Part shown: piece after piece, positions 9,803-19,894 of the stretch | Position numbering within the stretch: position 1 is the first letter of the stretch | How the letters are laid out: every line of letters starts with the position of its first letter | Source of the DNA: Neorhizobium galegae | Lineage (GTDB): Bacteria; Pseudomonadota; Alphaproteobacteria; Rhizobiales; Rhizobiaceae | Direction of reading: 5' to 3' | Length of the DNA stretch: 64,000 nucleotides | NCBI RefSeq assembly: GCF_017877135.1 | Contig: NZ_JAGIPH010000001.1 | Coordinates: forward strand, 558,001-622,000 | The notes under the pieces: model-generated | What the model saw: the letters and a program-made list of their open reading frames with translations, nothing else | What the model was told of the DNA's origin: nothing | Databases searched by the model: none | Program-made: the position numbers and the translations under genes

Positions 9803-12800
9803 TATTTTTGATCGTCTTCTGGTGTCTTGCCCCAACGAGGCCGGAGGCCTGTTCTTTATTCACGGTGGCGCGGTTCGCAGGATCGATCCGAGCCAGTCAA
9901 CCGGTCTCGCCGTCGATGGCAACCGAGTGCTTCGCGGCATTCAACCGGCCACGGTTGTTCTCGCCGGTGACAGACAGTGGGTCATCAACGCCGATGGCGC
10001 CGGTGTCGACGACATTCACGACGTCGTCTTCAAGGGGGAGTTCTTCTATGTCGTCGGAACCACCGAAAACAAAGTCATAAAGCTTGATGCCGAAGGGCAG
10101 GAAGTCGAGACATGGACGTTTGCAGAGGCCCATGATTCCTGGCACATAAATTGTCTGGCAGACTGGAACGAACGGATCGTTTTCTCTGCATTTGGCGAAT
10201 TCGAAACTACCCGTGGCTACAAGCACGCGACAGCCGGGGCTGGCTTCGTGCGAGATCTTGTATCGGGCACGAAACTGATTGACGGGCTCTCGCAGCCGCA
10301 TAGTCCCGTGCCATGCGGCGAGAACCTCATTGTCGCCAACTCCGAAATGAAGGAAATCCGGGAATATGCACCGGATGGCACGCTGCTGCGCACGGCAAAA
10401 TTTGACGGCTATACGAGAGGCATCAGTGTCGGCGATGACATTATCTATGTTGGCCTGAGCTGCTCGCGAAACGTCAGCGATACGGGTCTGTCCACGGCCA
10501 CCGTGGTCGCCATTGACCGAGCGACATGGGCGGAAATTAGCCGTATCGCCCTGCCGTCGCGCGAGATCTACGACGTCAGGCAGGTTGTGGATCGCGATAG
10601 CCTTCTGGATGTGATCGGCTGCATCGGAGAGGACGTTGCCAATAGGCTTACCGATGTGGTGAGGCAGCAGCGTCTCGAGTTTGAGAACATTCAGCGGGAG
10701 CACGAGGAGCAGATCGAGCGGGAACGCGACGACCATGCTCGACGGCTTGACGATGAGGAGCGCACGGTCGAGAGGTTGAACGCGCAAATAGCAACGATTT
10801 TGACTTCGCGTTCATGGCGCGTGACAGAACCATTGCGCAAGGGGCGGTCGCTTATTACGCAGGTGAAAGCTGCATCTGGTGAGATCGGTGTGCCCCTGCA
10901 GCAGCGTGTGCGCCGGGCTTGGCGTGAATTGCGGCTGCACGCATCGCTCCGGGACGTCCGCAACAGTGCGTTGTTTGATGCGGACTATTATCGCACGACC
11001 TATCCCGACGTCTCTGAAAGTGGCCTGGACCCCGCAACACACTTCGTCGTGCATGGCTGGAAGGAGCATCGCAATCCTTCTGCAACCTTCGATACAGCCT
11101 TCTATCTGACTGAAAACCCTGACATTGCCAACGGAAATATAAACCCTTTCCTTCATTATGTCAGGCACGGCCGTCAGGAAGGGCGACGAATTTCCGCGTC
11201 GGAACCCAATGTTGTCTCCTTGATTGAAACCGATCCTGAAACGCTGAAGCGAGAGATCGAGACAATCCGCCTGTCAGGTCAGTTCGATGAACAATTTTAC
11301 GTCTGCGTATACCCCGAACTTCAATTAAAGCCCGAAGATTCCATTCGCCACTACTGTGAGCATGGCTGGAGACAGGGTCGCGATCCCAGCGATGACTTCG
11401 ACACGCAGTTCTATCTATCGACGTATGACGACATTCGAAATGCGGGAATGAACCCGTTTTTGCACTACGTCCTTGCCGGTGCGGCAGAGGGCCGCCAGAT
11501 CGCAAATCGTGTACGCGGGCGGCGCGAAGAGGATGCCTGGTTTGGAGAGTTGGATAGCGACGTTAAACTTATAGCGTTTTATGCACTCCCTGACTGGGAT
11601 GTGGTGCAATCGGCGCGACCGTTGTTCCCGCATCATTCTCAGCCAAAGAAACCCGACGTCAGTCTTGGATATTATGATCTGGCCAGTGCGGACGTTCTGC
11701 GCAATCAAGCCAGGATGGCGACGCGTCATGGCGTGTCCGCCTTCTGTTTTGAGCTGACGACTGCGCCAAGCTTTGAGGGTCGAAAGGATCCGCTTGCGCT
11801 CTTCCTTGAAAATGAAGACATAGCCATACGATTTTGCGTCAGAGTGGACGTCTCTGCGCAGGCGGCGGAAAATCTATCGGCAATCGGTGACGCATTGGTG
11901 CGGCTTTCCAGCGACCCGCGCTGCCTGCGGGTAGACGGAAGACCGTTGGTCGTCGTCGAGGCCACGCAAACATCGATGCAGGTTTCTGGTTATGTTCCTG
12001 CCTTGAGAGGCTGGTTTCGCGAACATGGATTGGATGAGCCCTTTATCGTCGGGCGCTCTGTTCTTGACGACGTCAACCACACCCATATCATCGAACTTCT
12101 TTCGAGCGGTTGTAACGCTGCTCTTGATTTTCCCGCTCATCCGGTATCGGGCGAAACCGGGAATTTCCGCCCGTCTGATCGGAACGGAGTCCAAATCGTT
12201 CCCTACAAGGCAGTTTGCGCTGCTGGTATAGAAAAAGCGCGCAACGATTCCAGCCTGCTGCAACCGGTTTACTCTGTCGTCACGCTCTCCCGTGACAATA
12301 CGGCCCAGCAGACAGATCCTCGCTTGGTCTACACGAATTTTTCCACTGACAGCTATCGGCAATGGCTGAATGAATGCGTTTCAGCCAGCCTGAAGGGTCA
12401 CCCTGAAGACAGACGTTTTGTGTTTATAAACGCCTGGAATGACTGGGAGAATGGTCTTTATCTCGAACCCGACCGTCAAGGTGGCTTCAATCGGCTGAAT
12501 GAAACCGCGCGCGCGCTCTTGAAGCTGGACACCGGCCTGCATCTACCAAAAGTTTCAATAATTGTTCCAAACTACAATCATGAGCTGTTCCTGCGACAGC
12601 GCCTCGACAGTATTTATTCCCAAACCTACAGAAACATTGAAGTTATATTGCTGGATGATTGCTCTCCCGATGGAAGCCGCGAAATTCTGGATGAATATCT
12701 TGCGAAATACCCGGATGTCACGCGCGTTCTATATAACGCAGAGAATTCCGGGGGGCCTTTCAGACAATGGGCCAGAGGCCTGAAGGAGGCGTCTGGCGAA

Positions 12801-14612
12801 CTCGTCTGGATTGCAGAGAGCGACGATTTTTGCGACCAGAAATTTCTTGAGGTGCTCGTTCGTTGTTTCGATGACGAGGCGGTCTTGCTCGCCTACGGAA
12901 AATCGATGTTCGTGAATCGCGATGGGGCGCCGGTTCGCGATGATTTCAAGGCTTATGTCGCTGATCTTGCTTGTGCTGCCAAATGGGAGAGCGCTTACGT
13001 CGAGACGGCCCACAATGAGGTCCAGGAAGCGTTAGGCATAAAAAACACGATCCCTAACGCGAGCGGTGTGCTTTTCAAACGACCGATCGAACTGCCACTT
13101 CTGGAGGATGAGCAGTGGTTGTCGATGCGTGTCGCCGGCGATTGGGTGTTTTATCTGCATGTCCTTCGAGGTGGAAAGATTGCCTATAACCCTGACGCGA
13201 TAAACTTCTTCCGTCGCTATGAGGGCAGCGCGGCTGAAGCCACCTACAAGAAAGATTCCTTTTATCGCGAAGTCGGACTGGCAAGCCGGACGGTTGCCGC
13301 ACTTTATCAAGTTCCCCTTGATGTCCTGGAACGTTGTCGCCGAGGCTATGAAGCGTTCTATTGGACAAGGGTTGGCAACACAGAGGCGGAGTTTTCAGAT
13401 TGGTACGACTACGAGGCGGTTCTTCAGGCGCGCCTTGAGCGTTCGCCCAACGTTCTTGTGTCGACAATGGGGTTTTACCCCGGTGGGGCAGAAATTTTGC
13501 CAATTCGCCTGGCGAATGAGTTCAAGCGGCAAGGTCTCTCAGTGCTGCTGCTCAGCGCTGGTCTCGGCGGTCGCGAGGATGGCGTGCGGCAAATGCTTCG
13601 CAATGACGTGCCTTTGATCGAGACCTCCAATATTGCGAAATTCAAGGAGACTATCCGCAAATTCCACATAGAGGCGCTGAACACGCACCAATGGCATATT
13701 CAAAAATATCCCTTGGTGGTTCCAGATGTGTTTGACGATCTTCGCGCCCATGTGGCTTCGCTTCATGGCATGATCGAGCACGGCGAAGCTTTTGAAGTGA
13801 CAAAAGAGCAGCTGGCTGCAGCCGACCGGAACGTCACAACCTGGGCCTATACAGCGGATAAGAACCTTGATCCGTTCAAAAAGCTTGGCCTTTATGATGG
13901 TTCTTCGCCACGATTCCAGAAAATCCAGAACGGAATGCAGCCGCCCGAGGTGGTTCCTGTTTCTCGCGCGCGAATGAACATCCCTGAGACGGCATTTGTT
14001 TTATGCTGCGTGAGCCGAGCGATACCGGACAAAGGTTGGGCAGAAGCGATTGATGCCGTTGACGGCGCCAGACGCTTGTCAGGGCTGGATATCCGCCTGA
14101 TTCTCGTTGGCAACGGTGTCGTCTACGATGATTACTGCAAAAATCCCGTCCCGGATTTCGTTTATCTGGCGGGCTTTAGCGAGGACTCGGTTGGGCATTA
14201 CGCGGCCGCAGACATGGGTATCATGCTCACCAAATTCAAATCCGAAAGTTTCCCGCTTACGATCGTGGATTGTCTTTTTGCGGGTAGGCCATATATCGGC
14301 ACGGATGTCGGTGAGATCAGAAACATGCTCACGGTCGAGGGCGAACTTGCTGGCACAGTTATCGGCCTAGACGACTGGGAAGTCCCTGTGGAGCAAGTCG
14401 CTCGTGAAATAGCCGAGTTCGCATCGAACCGCACGAAGTATCTGAAAGCATTGTCCTTTGTGCCTCCGGCAGCCGCCAGGTATAGAATTGACGTAGCGGC
14501 ATCACAGTATATTGCGCTTTTTAAGCAGGCTCGCGATGCAGAGCCTATCGGCAGCAAAAAGGGAGAACATCCGCACCTCCTGAATAGTCATAGCGTGCGA
14601 GGCGAGGGTTGA
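9795..14612 (+). CDS. Giant multi-domain glycosyltransferase (DUF4915-like, repeats, GH99/WbsX-like, GT2, GT4)
   Basis: At 1605 residues this is the largest gene in the window. Domains in order: residues ~1-270 resemble the TIGR03032/DUF4915 family; ~275-350 is a charged coiled coil ending in SRSWRVTEPLR, a motif common in LPS transferases; ~394-560 carries four FDxx[FY]Y repeats at 394, 432, 497 and 535; ~570-915 is a GH99/WbsX-like domain with INAWNDWENG; ~918-1200 is a GT2 domain (SIIVPNYNH, DDCSPDGS, ESDDFC); ~1218-1590 is a GT4-type domain with a C-terminal ESFPLTIVDCLFAGRP segment. It overlaps wzt by 8 bases. It probably builds or caps the O-chain with several activities in one polypeptide (inference). 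It is more AT-rich than the flanking genes. Confidence 0.88.
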   Translation: MPDIFDRLLVSCPNEAGGLFFIHGGAVRRIDPSQSTGLAVDGNRVLRGIQPATVVLAGDRQWVINADGAGVDDIHDVVFKGEFFYVVGTTENKVIKLDAEGQEVETWTFAEAHDSWHINCLADWNERIVFSAFGEFETTRGYKHATAGAGFVRDLVSGTKLIDGLSQPHSPVPCGENLIVANSEMKEIREYAPDGTLLRTAKFDGYTRGISVGDDIIYVGLSCSRNVSDTGLSTATVVAIDRATWAEISRIALPSREIYDVRQVVDRDSLLDVIGCIGEDVANRLTDVVRQQRLEFENIQREHEEQIERERDDHARRLDDEERTVERLNAQIATILTSRSWRVTEPLRKGRSLITQVKAASGEIGVPLQQRVRRAWRELRLHASLRDVRNSALFDADYYRTTYPDVSESGLDPATHFVVHGWKEHRNPSATFDTAFYLTENPDIANGNINPFLHYVRHGRQEGRRISASEPNVVSLIETDPETLKREIETIRLSGQFDEQFYVCVYPELQLKPEDSIRHYCEHGWRQGRDPSDDFDTQFYLSTYDDIRNAGMNPFLHYVLAGAAEGRQIANRVRGRREEDAWFGELDSDVKLIAFYALPDWDVVQSARPLFPHHSQPKKPDVSLGYYDLASADVLRNQARMATRHGVSAFCFELTTAPSFEGRKDPLALFLENEDIAIRFCVRVDVSAQAAENLSAIGDALVRLSSDPRCLRVDGRPLVVVEATQTSMQVSGYVPALRGWFREHGLDEPFIVGRSVLDDVNHTHIIELLSSGCNAALDFPAHPVSGETGNFRPSDRNGVQIVPYKAVCAAGIEKARNDSSLLQPVYSVVTLSRDNTAQQTDPRLVYTNFSTDSYRQWLNECVSASLKGHPEDRRFVFINAWNDWENGLYLEPDRQGGFNRLNETARALLKLDTGLHLPKVSIIVPNYNHELFLRQRLDSIYSQTYRNIEVILLDDCSPDGSREILDEYLAKYPDVTRVLYNAENSGGPFRQWARGLKEASGELVWIAESDDFCDQKFLEVLVRCFDDEAVLLAYGKSMFVNRDGAPVRDDFKAYVADLACAAKWESAYVETAHNEVQEALGIKNTIPNASGVLFKRPIELPLLEDEQWLSMRVAGDWVFYLHVLRGGKIAYNPDAINFFRRYEGSAAEATYKKDSFYREVGLASRTVAALYQVPLDVLERCRRGYEAFYWTRVGNTEAEFSDWYDYEAVLQARLERSPNVLVSTMGFYPGGAEILPIRLANEFKRQGLSVLLLSAGLGGREDGVRQMLRNDVPLIETSNIAKFKETIRKFHIEALNTHQWHIQKYPLVVPDVFDDLRAHVASLHGMIEHGEAFEVTKEQLAAADRNVTTWAYTADKNLDPFKKLGLYDGSSPRFQKIQNGMQPPEVVPVSRARMNIPETAFVLCCVSRAIPDKGWAEAIDAVDGARRLSGLDIRLILVGNGVVYDDYCKNPVPDFVYLAGFSEDSVGHYAAADMGIMLTKFKSESFPLTIVDCLFAGRPYIGTDVGEIRNMLTVEGELAGTVIGLDDWEVPVEQVAREIAEFASNRTKYLKALSFVPPAAARYRIDVAASQYIALFKQARDAEPIGSKKGEHPHLLNSHSVRGEG

Positions 14613-16904
14613 TTGCAGTTAAATCGGTTGGTTGCATACACGCGGCAGAGTTGTGATTCGATGATCTTGTTATGCCGCAAGCTTCGGCACGTAAAAGCTC
14701 TTGCAGCCGCGCTTCGTCCCGCCCTTTCCTTCTACCAGGGATCGCCGCTGCTTGCGATCCGCAGGGTGGCCGGCGTGTTCCGGCGCGAAGGCATGCGTGG
14801 CATCATCCGGCGAGCGGCCATGCTGACCGGGCGCCCCCTTGCGGGCGAGGAATTTTCCTCTGCCGATCTCTATGGCGAGGTGCAGCCGCTTGCGGGGGAT
14901 TTCCGTCCCCTGGTCTCGGTCATCGTTCCCAACTACAACCATGCGCCCTATCTGGCAGAGCGGCTGGATTCGATTTACCGCCAGAGCTATTCCAACGTCG
15001 AAATCATCCTGCTCGACGACTGCTCCCGTGACGACAGCCGGGACGTGCTGCGCGACTATGCGGCGCGCTATCCCGAACGGACGATATGCCACTTCAACGA
15101 GACAAATTCCGGCGGCGTCTTCAAGCAGTGGAGAAAGGGCCTGGAGCTGGCAAAGGGCGATCTGATCTGGATCGCCGAGAGCGACGACTATTGTTCGGAC
15201 AACTTCCTTGAGGAAATGGTCCGTTGCTTCCAGACGGAGGGTGTCAAGCTCGCTTTCGCAAACACGCAGTTCGTGCGGGGCAAAGAGCCGGAAACGATCT
15301 GGCGTCTTGAGGAGTATCTTCATGAGCTTGGACTTGCCATCTGGGGCCGCCCCTTCATCCGCTCGGCGCATGCCTTGGTCAAGGCCGGCTGGGTGGCGAA
15401 GAACCTTGTGCCGAATGTGAGCAGCGCCGTCTTCCGGCATCCGGGGCAGATGGATCTCTTCGATGATCCGGAATGGCTGCGGATGCGGCTGTGCGGCGAC
15501 TGGGTCTTCTACCTCACCCTCGTGCGAGGCGGCCTCGTGGCCTATAATCCGACAGCCGTGAACTATTATCGGCAGCACGTGGCCAATACCTCGGTCAACG
15601 CCCAGAAAGAGGATATCTACTACCGCGAACATGAGATTGTGGCCAAGCGCATCGTCTCCCTCTACGCGGTCGAACCGCAGGGCCTGGAGCGGCAGGAGCA
15701 AGTGCTGTACGGCCACTGGTGCACGCAGCGCGGCGACGGACGTCTGGCGGAATTCCAACAGCTGTACGATCTGCAGCGGATTCTGCCACTTGCCGGCACG
15801 CGGCTGCCCAACGTGCTGATGGCGGTCTATGCCCTTGCCGCCGGTGGTGGCGAAACTTTCCCGATCATGCTCGCAAATGAATTGGCTCGGAAAGGCTATG
15901 CGGTGACGGTACTGAACTGCCGGCAGCAGGCCACGGAGCCCGGCGTGCGGGCCATGGTGTCGCCACAGGTTTCGCTTCTGGAACTGGAGCAGTTGGAACG
16001 GCTGCCAAGCATCTGCGCGGATATGGGCATCGACGTAGTTCACTCGCATCATGCCTGGGTCGATATGACACTGGCCATGCTGTTGATGGGCAGGACCGAC
16101 ATCCGGCAGGTGATCAGCACGCACGGCATGTACGAAATGATGACGCCGGAACAGGTCGCGAGCTTCCAGCCTTTGCTGCGCAATCGCATCGACGCCTTTG
16201 TCTATACGGCTGAGAAGAACCTCGCGGCATTTCCCCCGGATCTTGTTTCCGCCGGGAAATTCCACCGCATCGACAATGCCCTGCCCTCAAAGCCGATCCA
16301 CCCGATATCGCGCCAGACGCTTGGCCTTGGCGAGAATGACTTCGTGCTGTGCCTGGTGGCACGAGCCATTCCGGAAAAGGGCTGGGAGGAAGCGATTACG
16401 GCCGTCACGGCGGCCAATGCCCGCTCACCGCGTCGCGTGCACCTGCTGCTGATCGGAGAAGGTCCGGAGTTCGACCGCCTTCGGACACGGCCGGCGGGCG
16501 ATCCTGTCCATTTCCTCGGCTTCAAGAGCAATATCCGCGATTACTTCGCCGCCGCCGACATGGGCTTCCTGCCGTCCCGCTTCAAGGGCGAGAGCGCGCC
16601 GCTTGTGCTGATCGACTGCCTGCTCGCCGGGAAGCCGGTTCTGGCAAGCGATATCGGCGAGATCCGCGTCATGCTCGACACGCCGGAGGGGCCGGCCGGA
16701 GCGCTGTTTCCCTTGCAGGACTGGACCATCGATGCAGATGGCCTGGCAGAGCTGATCGTGGCTGTTGCCAATGATCCCGAACGCTATGCCGGCATGGCCT
16801 CCCGCGTGCCGGAGGCGGCTGCCAAGTTCGAAATGGCCGCAATGGTTGAAAAATACGAAGAGGTCTATAGAAGCGTGCTGACCCCGTCGGGTCACCCGAC
16901 TTGA
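14613..16904 (+). CDS. Two-domain glycosyltransferase (GT2-GT4 fusion)
   Basis: The 763-residue protein has an N-terminal helical stretch, a GT2 domain (about residues 100-330; VSVIVPNYNH, LLDDCSRDDS, ESDDYC) and a GT4 domain (about 395-755; ARAIPEKGWEEAI, and ESAPLVLIDCLLAGKP in place of the usual E-x7-E region). It is clearly related along its length to the last ~690 residues of the preceding giant protein. It starts with TTG directly after that gene's stop, behind GAGGG; ATG at 14661 is an alternative start. It probably adds sugars to the O-antigen. Confidence 0.88.
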   Translation: MQLNRLVAYTRQSCDSMILLCRKLRHVKALAAALRPALSFYQGSPLLAIRRVAGVFRREGMRGIIRRAAMLTGRPLAGEEFSSADLYGEVQPLAGDFRPLVSVIVPNYNHAPYLAERLDSIYRQSYSNVEIILLDDCSRDDSRDVLRDYAARYPERTICHFNETNSGGVFKQWRKGLELAKGDLIWIAESDDYCSDNFLEEMVRCFQTEGVKLAFANTQFVRGKEPETIWRLEEYLHELGLAIWGRPFIRSAHALVKAGWVAKNLVPNVSSAVFRHPGQMDLFDDPEWLRMRLCGDWVFYLTLVRGGLVAYNPTAVNYYRQHVANTSVNAQKEDIYYREHEIVAKRIVSLYAVEPQGLERQEQVLYGHWCTQRGDGRLAEFQQLYDLQRILPLAGTRLPNVLMAVYALAAGGGETFPIMLANELARKGYAVTVLNCRQQATEPGVRAMVSPQVSLLELEQLERLPSICADMGIDVVHSHHAWVDMTLAMLLMGRTDIRQVISTHGMYEMMTPEQVASFQPLLRNRIDAFVYTAEKNLAAFPPDLVSAGKFHRIDNALPSKPIHPISRQTLGLGENDFVLCLVARAIPEKGWEEAITAVTAANARSPRRVHLLLIGEGPEFDRLRTRPAGDPVHFLGFKSNIRDYFAAADMGFLPSRFKGESAPLVLIDCLLAGKPVLASDIGEIRVMLDTPEGPAGALFPLQDWTIDADGLAELIVAVANDPERYAGMASRVPEAAAKFEMAAMVEKYEEVYRSVLTPSGHPT

Positions 16905-16932
16905 TGCCGTGTCATCGCATCGGAGGAATGTC

Positions 16933-17904
16933 GTGAACGACCTCAATGAAAACGCCGTAAAGCGCTGCCTGGTTCTCGGAGGAAGCGGCTTTATCGGTTC
17001 GCATCTCGTCGATGAACTGCTGAAGCGTGGTCTTCAGGTGCGCTGCTTTGACCGCCCGCATGTGAAGCCGGTCAGCGCCTTGCATCTCGGCAACGCCAAT
17101 TTCGAGCTATGCGAGGGCGATTTCGTCAGCGAGGCCGATATCGCGCGTGCGCTCGATGGGTGCGATATCTGCTTCCATCTGGTATCGACGACACTGCCGC
17201 AATCGTCCAATGCCGACCCGGTCTTCGATGTCGAAAGCAATGTCATGGGCAGCGTTCGGCTTCTGCATCAGGCCGTCAAGCATGGCCTGAAGAAGATCGT
17301 CTTCGTCTCCTCCGGCGGCACGGTCTACGGCATCCCGAAAGAGGTGCCGATCCGGGAAACCCATCCCACCGACCCCTTGTCCTCCTATGGCATCACCAAG
17401 CTTGCGATCGAGAAATACCTGCATCTCCACAAGGTGCTGCACGGGCTCGATTACACCATTCTGCGGCTCGCCAACCCCTATGGCGAGCGCCAGCGCATCA
17501 ATGCAAGCCAGGGCGCCGTTGCCGTATTCCTCGGCAAGGTCCTGCGCGGCGAGACGGTGGAGATCTGGGGCGACGGATCGGTTGTGCGCGATTACATCCA
17601 TATTGCCGATGTCGTGGATGCGCTGGTGACCGCGGCCGGTTTCAGCGGCAACGAACATATCTTCAACATCGGCTCGGGTCGGGGACACAGCCTCAACGAG
17701 TTGCTGGATGCCATCGAGGCCGCGACGGGAAGAAAGGCCGAGCGCCGCTATCTGCCCGGCCGGCCCTTCGATGTGCCGACCAGCGTCCTGTGCATCGAGC
17801 GGGCGCGGCAGGCCCTGGGCTGGTCGCCGAAGGTGGGGTTTGAAGAGGGCCTGCGGCGCTTTTCCGACTGGCTGGGCACAAGTGCCGGCGAGGACCGGCA
17901 TTGA
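16933..17904 (+). CDS. NAD-dependent epimerase/dehydratase (UDP-glucose 4-epimerase-like)
   Basis: This extended short-chain dehydrogenase of 323 residues has GGSGFIGSHL at the N-terminus, the SSGGTVYG segment and the active-site YGITK. It would interconvert or dehydrate a nucleotide sugar for the polysaccharide made by the upstream genes; the substrate cannot be fixed. The GTG at 16933 was chosen because GGAGGA lies seven bases before it; a GTG at 16909 is also in frame. It is the last gene of the O-antigen operon and is followed by two hairpins. Confidence 0.9.
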   Translation: MNDLNENAVKRCLVLGGSGFIGSHLVDELLKRGLQVRCFDRPHVKPVSALHLGNANFELCEGDFVSEADIARALDGCDICFHLVSTTLPQSSNADPVFDVESNVMGSVRLLHQAVKHGLKKIVFVSSGGTVYGIPKEVPIRETHPTDPLSSYGITKLAIEKYLHLHKVLHGLDYTILRLANPYGERQRINASQGAVAVFLGKVLRGETVEIWGDGSVVRDYIHIADVVDALVTAAGFSGNEHIFNIGSGRGHSLNELLDAIEAATGRKAERRYLPGRPFDVPTSVLCIERARQALGWSPKVGFEEGLRRFSDWLGTSAGEDRH

Positions 17905-17910
17905 TGACCA

Positions 17911-17966
17911 CCGCCCGGGCCTGACCGGGCGGCAGAGCCGGCTGCCATCCGCACCTTGCGCGGATG
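17911..17966. terminator. Two hairpins between convergent genes
   Basis: A perfect 8-base stem CCGCCCGG/CCGGGCGG with a 6-base loop lies at 17911-17932, and a 7-base stem CATCCGC/GCGGATG with a 7-base loop at 17946-17966. They sit between the ends of the O-antigen operon and the convergent cysNC gene. No T-tract follows, so termination is likely but not proven. Confidence 0.45.
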
Positions 17967-17998
17967 CGGGCCGTTCCCGGCCTCATCAAGCAGCGCTC

Positions 17999-19894
17999 TC
18001 ATCCTTTTCGTTCAAGATAGTGCTGGATCAGAACGGCAAGCTCTGCCGGATCCGTGCCGACGGTGCGCAGGTGTAGTTCCGGGTTTTCCGGCGGTTCGTA
18101 GGGAGATCCGATACCGGTGAAGTTGCGGATGGCGCCGGTCATCGCGCGCTTGTAGAGCCCCTTCGGGTCGCGGCGGATGCATTCCTCGATGGGCGTATCC
18201 ACAAAGACTTCGATGAACTCGTCCTTGCCCAGGAGTTCGCGGGCGAACTGACGCTCCGAGCGGAACGGCGAAATGAAGGACACGATGACGATGAGGCCGG
18301 CTTCCGTCATCAGCTTGGCGACTTCGGCGATGCGACGGATGTTTTCCACCCGGTCGGCATCGGTGAAGCCGAGATCGCGGTTGAGGCCGTGGCGCACATT
18401 GTCACCATCCAAGAGAATGGTGTGGCGCCCGTGGGCGTGGAGAAGCTTTTCGAGATTGTTGGCAATGGTGGACTTGCCCGATCCGGAGAGGCCCGTCAGC
18501 CAGAGAACTGCGGGCCGCTGGTTCATCAGCGCCGAACGCGACTGCTTGGAAACGTCCAGCGCCTGCCACTGGATATTCTGCGCGCGGTAAAGCGGAAAGT
18601 CGATGAAACCGGCGCCGACGGTCGCATTGGACATGCGGTCGATGAGAATGAAATTGCCGGTGTTGCGGTTGTCCTTGTAGGCATCGAAGACGATCGGCGC
18701 CTGCACCGAGACATTGCACACGCCAAGCTCGTTGCGCTCCAGCGACCGAACAGCCTTGCGGGCGAAATTGTTGATGTCGATGCTGTGCTTGAGGGCGGTG
18801 ACCGTTGCGGTGACGCTGTCGCATTCGGTCCGCAGGATGTAATTGCGGCCCGGGATCAGCGCTTTCGTATCGAACCAGATCAGATGCGCCTGGAACTGGT
18901 CGGCGACGTGGGCGGGACTGTCTGCCGACACCAGCATGTTGCCACGCGCCACATCGACATCATCCTCCAGAACGACGGTCACGGCCTGCCCCTCACGGGC
19001 GCGCTCCAGAACACCGTCTGCGGTCACGATCTGCTTGATGCGCGTGATCTGGCCGGACTTTGCCACGCGCACGCGGTCGCCCGCGGCAATGCTTCCAGAC
19101 GCGATCTGTCCGGCGAGGCCGCGAAAATCGGCGCTGGGCCGCGACACATATTGAACCGGCAGGCGGAAGGGCTTTTCCAGGGTTTCCCAGTCGACGGACA
19201 CGGTTTCCAACTCGTCGAGAAGCGTTGGCCCCTCGTACCACGTCGTTCTTGCCGATTTTGTCGTGACGTTGTCGCCGTGTCGCGCCGACAGCGGAATAGG
19301 CTGGATCGTCACGAAGCCGAGGTCGCGGGCAAACTCGGCATACTCCCCGGCAATGCGCCGGAAAACCTCCTGGTCGAAATCGACAAGATCCATCTTGTTG
19401 ACGGCAAGGATGATGTGACGGATGCCGAGCAGCGATGCGATGAAGGAATGGCGCTTCGTCTGCGGGCGAATGCCCTGGCGGGCATCGAGGAGTACGATGG
19501 CAAGTTCCGCTGTCGACGCGCCGGTTGCCATGTTGCGGGTATATTCCTCATGGCCGGGGGCATCGGCCACGATGAACTTGCGCTTGTCGGTCGCAAAGAA
19601 CCGGTAAGCGACATCGATCGTGATGCCCTGCTCCCGCTCCGCCTCGAGACCATCGACCAACAGCGCGAAATCGATCTCGCTGCCGTTCGTGCCATGCTTT
19701 GCGCTGTCGCGTTCGAGCGCGGCAAGCTGGTCTTCGAAGATGAGCCTCGTATCGTAGAGCAGCCGGCCGATCAGCGTGGACTTGCCGTCATCGACGGAAC
19801 CGCAGGTCAGAAAGCGCAGGATGGACTTGTTCTCCTGCTGGCGCAGGTAATCTGCCACGCCAGCGGCAGCCGTGGGCTCTTCGGACGACGCCAT
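17999..19894 (-). CDS. cysNC: Bifunctional sulfate adenylyltransferase subunit 1 / adenylylsulfate kinase (CysN-CysC fusion)
   Basis: The 631-residue protein has two parts. Residues ~1-440 are the CysN GTPase, with [21 protein letters not shown] and NKMD. The rest is APS kinase with Walker [10 protein letters not shown] and the GDNVRHGLN segment. With CysD it makes APS, and the kinase part makes PAPS. The fusion is of the NodQ/CysNC type. The start overlaps the cysD stop (TGATG). No sulfite- or APS-reductase gene is adjacent, so the PAPS may feed sulfotransfer as well as cysteine synthesis (inference). Confidence 0.96.
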   Translation of the reverse strand: MASSEEPTAAAGVADYLRQQENKSILRFLTCGSVDDGKSTLIGRLLYDTRLIFEDQLAALERDSAKHGTNGSEIDFALLVDGLEAEREQGITIDVAYRFFATDKRKFIVADAPGHEEYTRNMATGASTAELAIVLLDARQGIRPQTKRHSFIASLLGIRHIILAVNKMDLVDFDQEVFRRIAGEYAEFARDLGFVTIQPIPLSARHGDNVTTKSARTTWYEGPTLLDELETVSVDWETLEKPFRLPVQYVSRPSADFRGLAGQIASGSIAAGDRVRVAKSGQITRIKQIVTADGVLERAREGQAVTVVLEDDVDVARGNMLVSADSPAHVADQFQAHLIWFDTKALIPGRNYILRTECDSVTATVTALKHSIDINNFARKAVRSLERNELGVCNVSVQAPIVFDAYKDNRNTGNFILIDRMSNATVGAGFIDFPLYRAQNIQWQALDVSKQSRSALMNQRPAVLWLTGLSGSGKSTIANNLEKLLHAHGRHTILLDGDNVRHGLNRDLGFTDADRVENIRRIAEVAKLMTEAGLIVIVSFISPFRSERQFARELLGKDEFIEVFVDTPIEECIRRDPKGLYKRAMTGAIRNFTGIGSPYEPPENPELHLRTVGTDPAELAVLIQHYLERKG

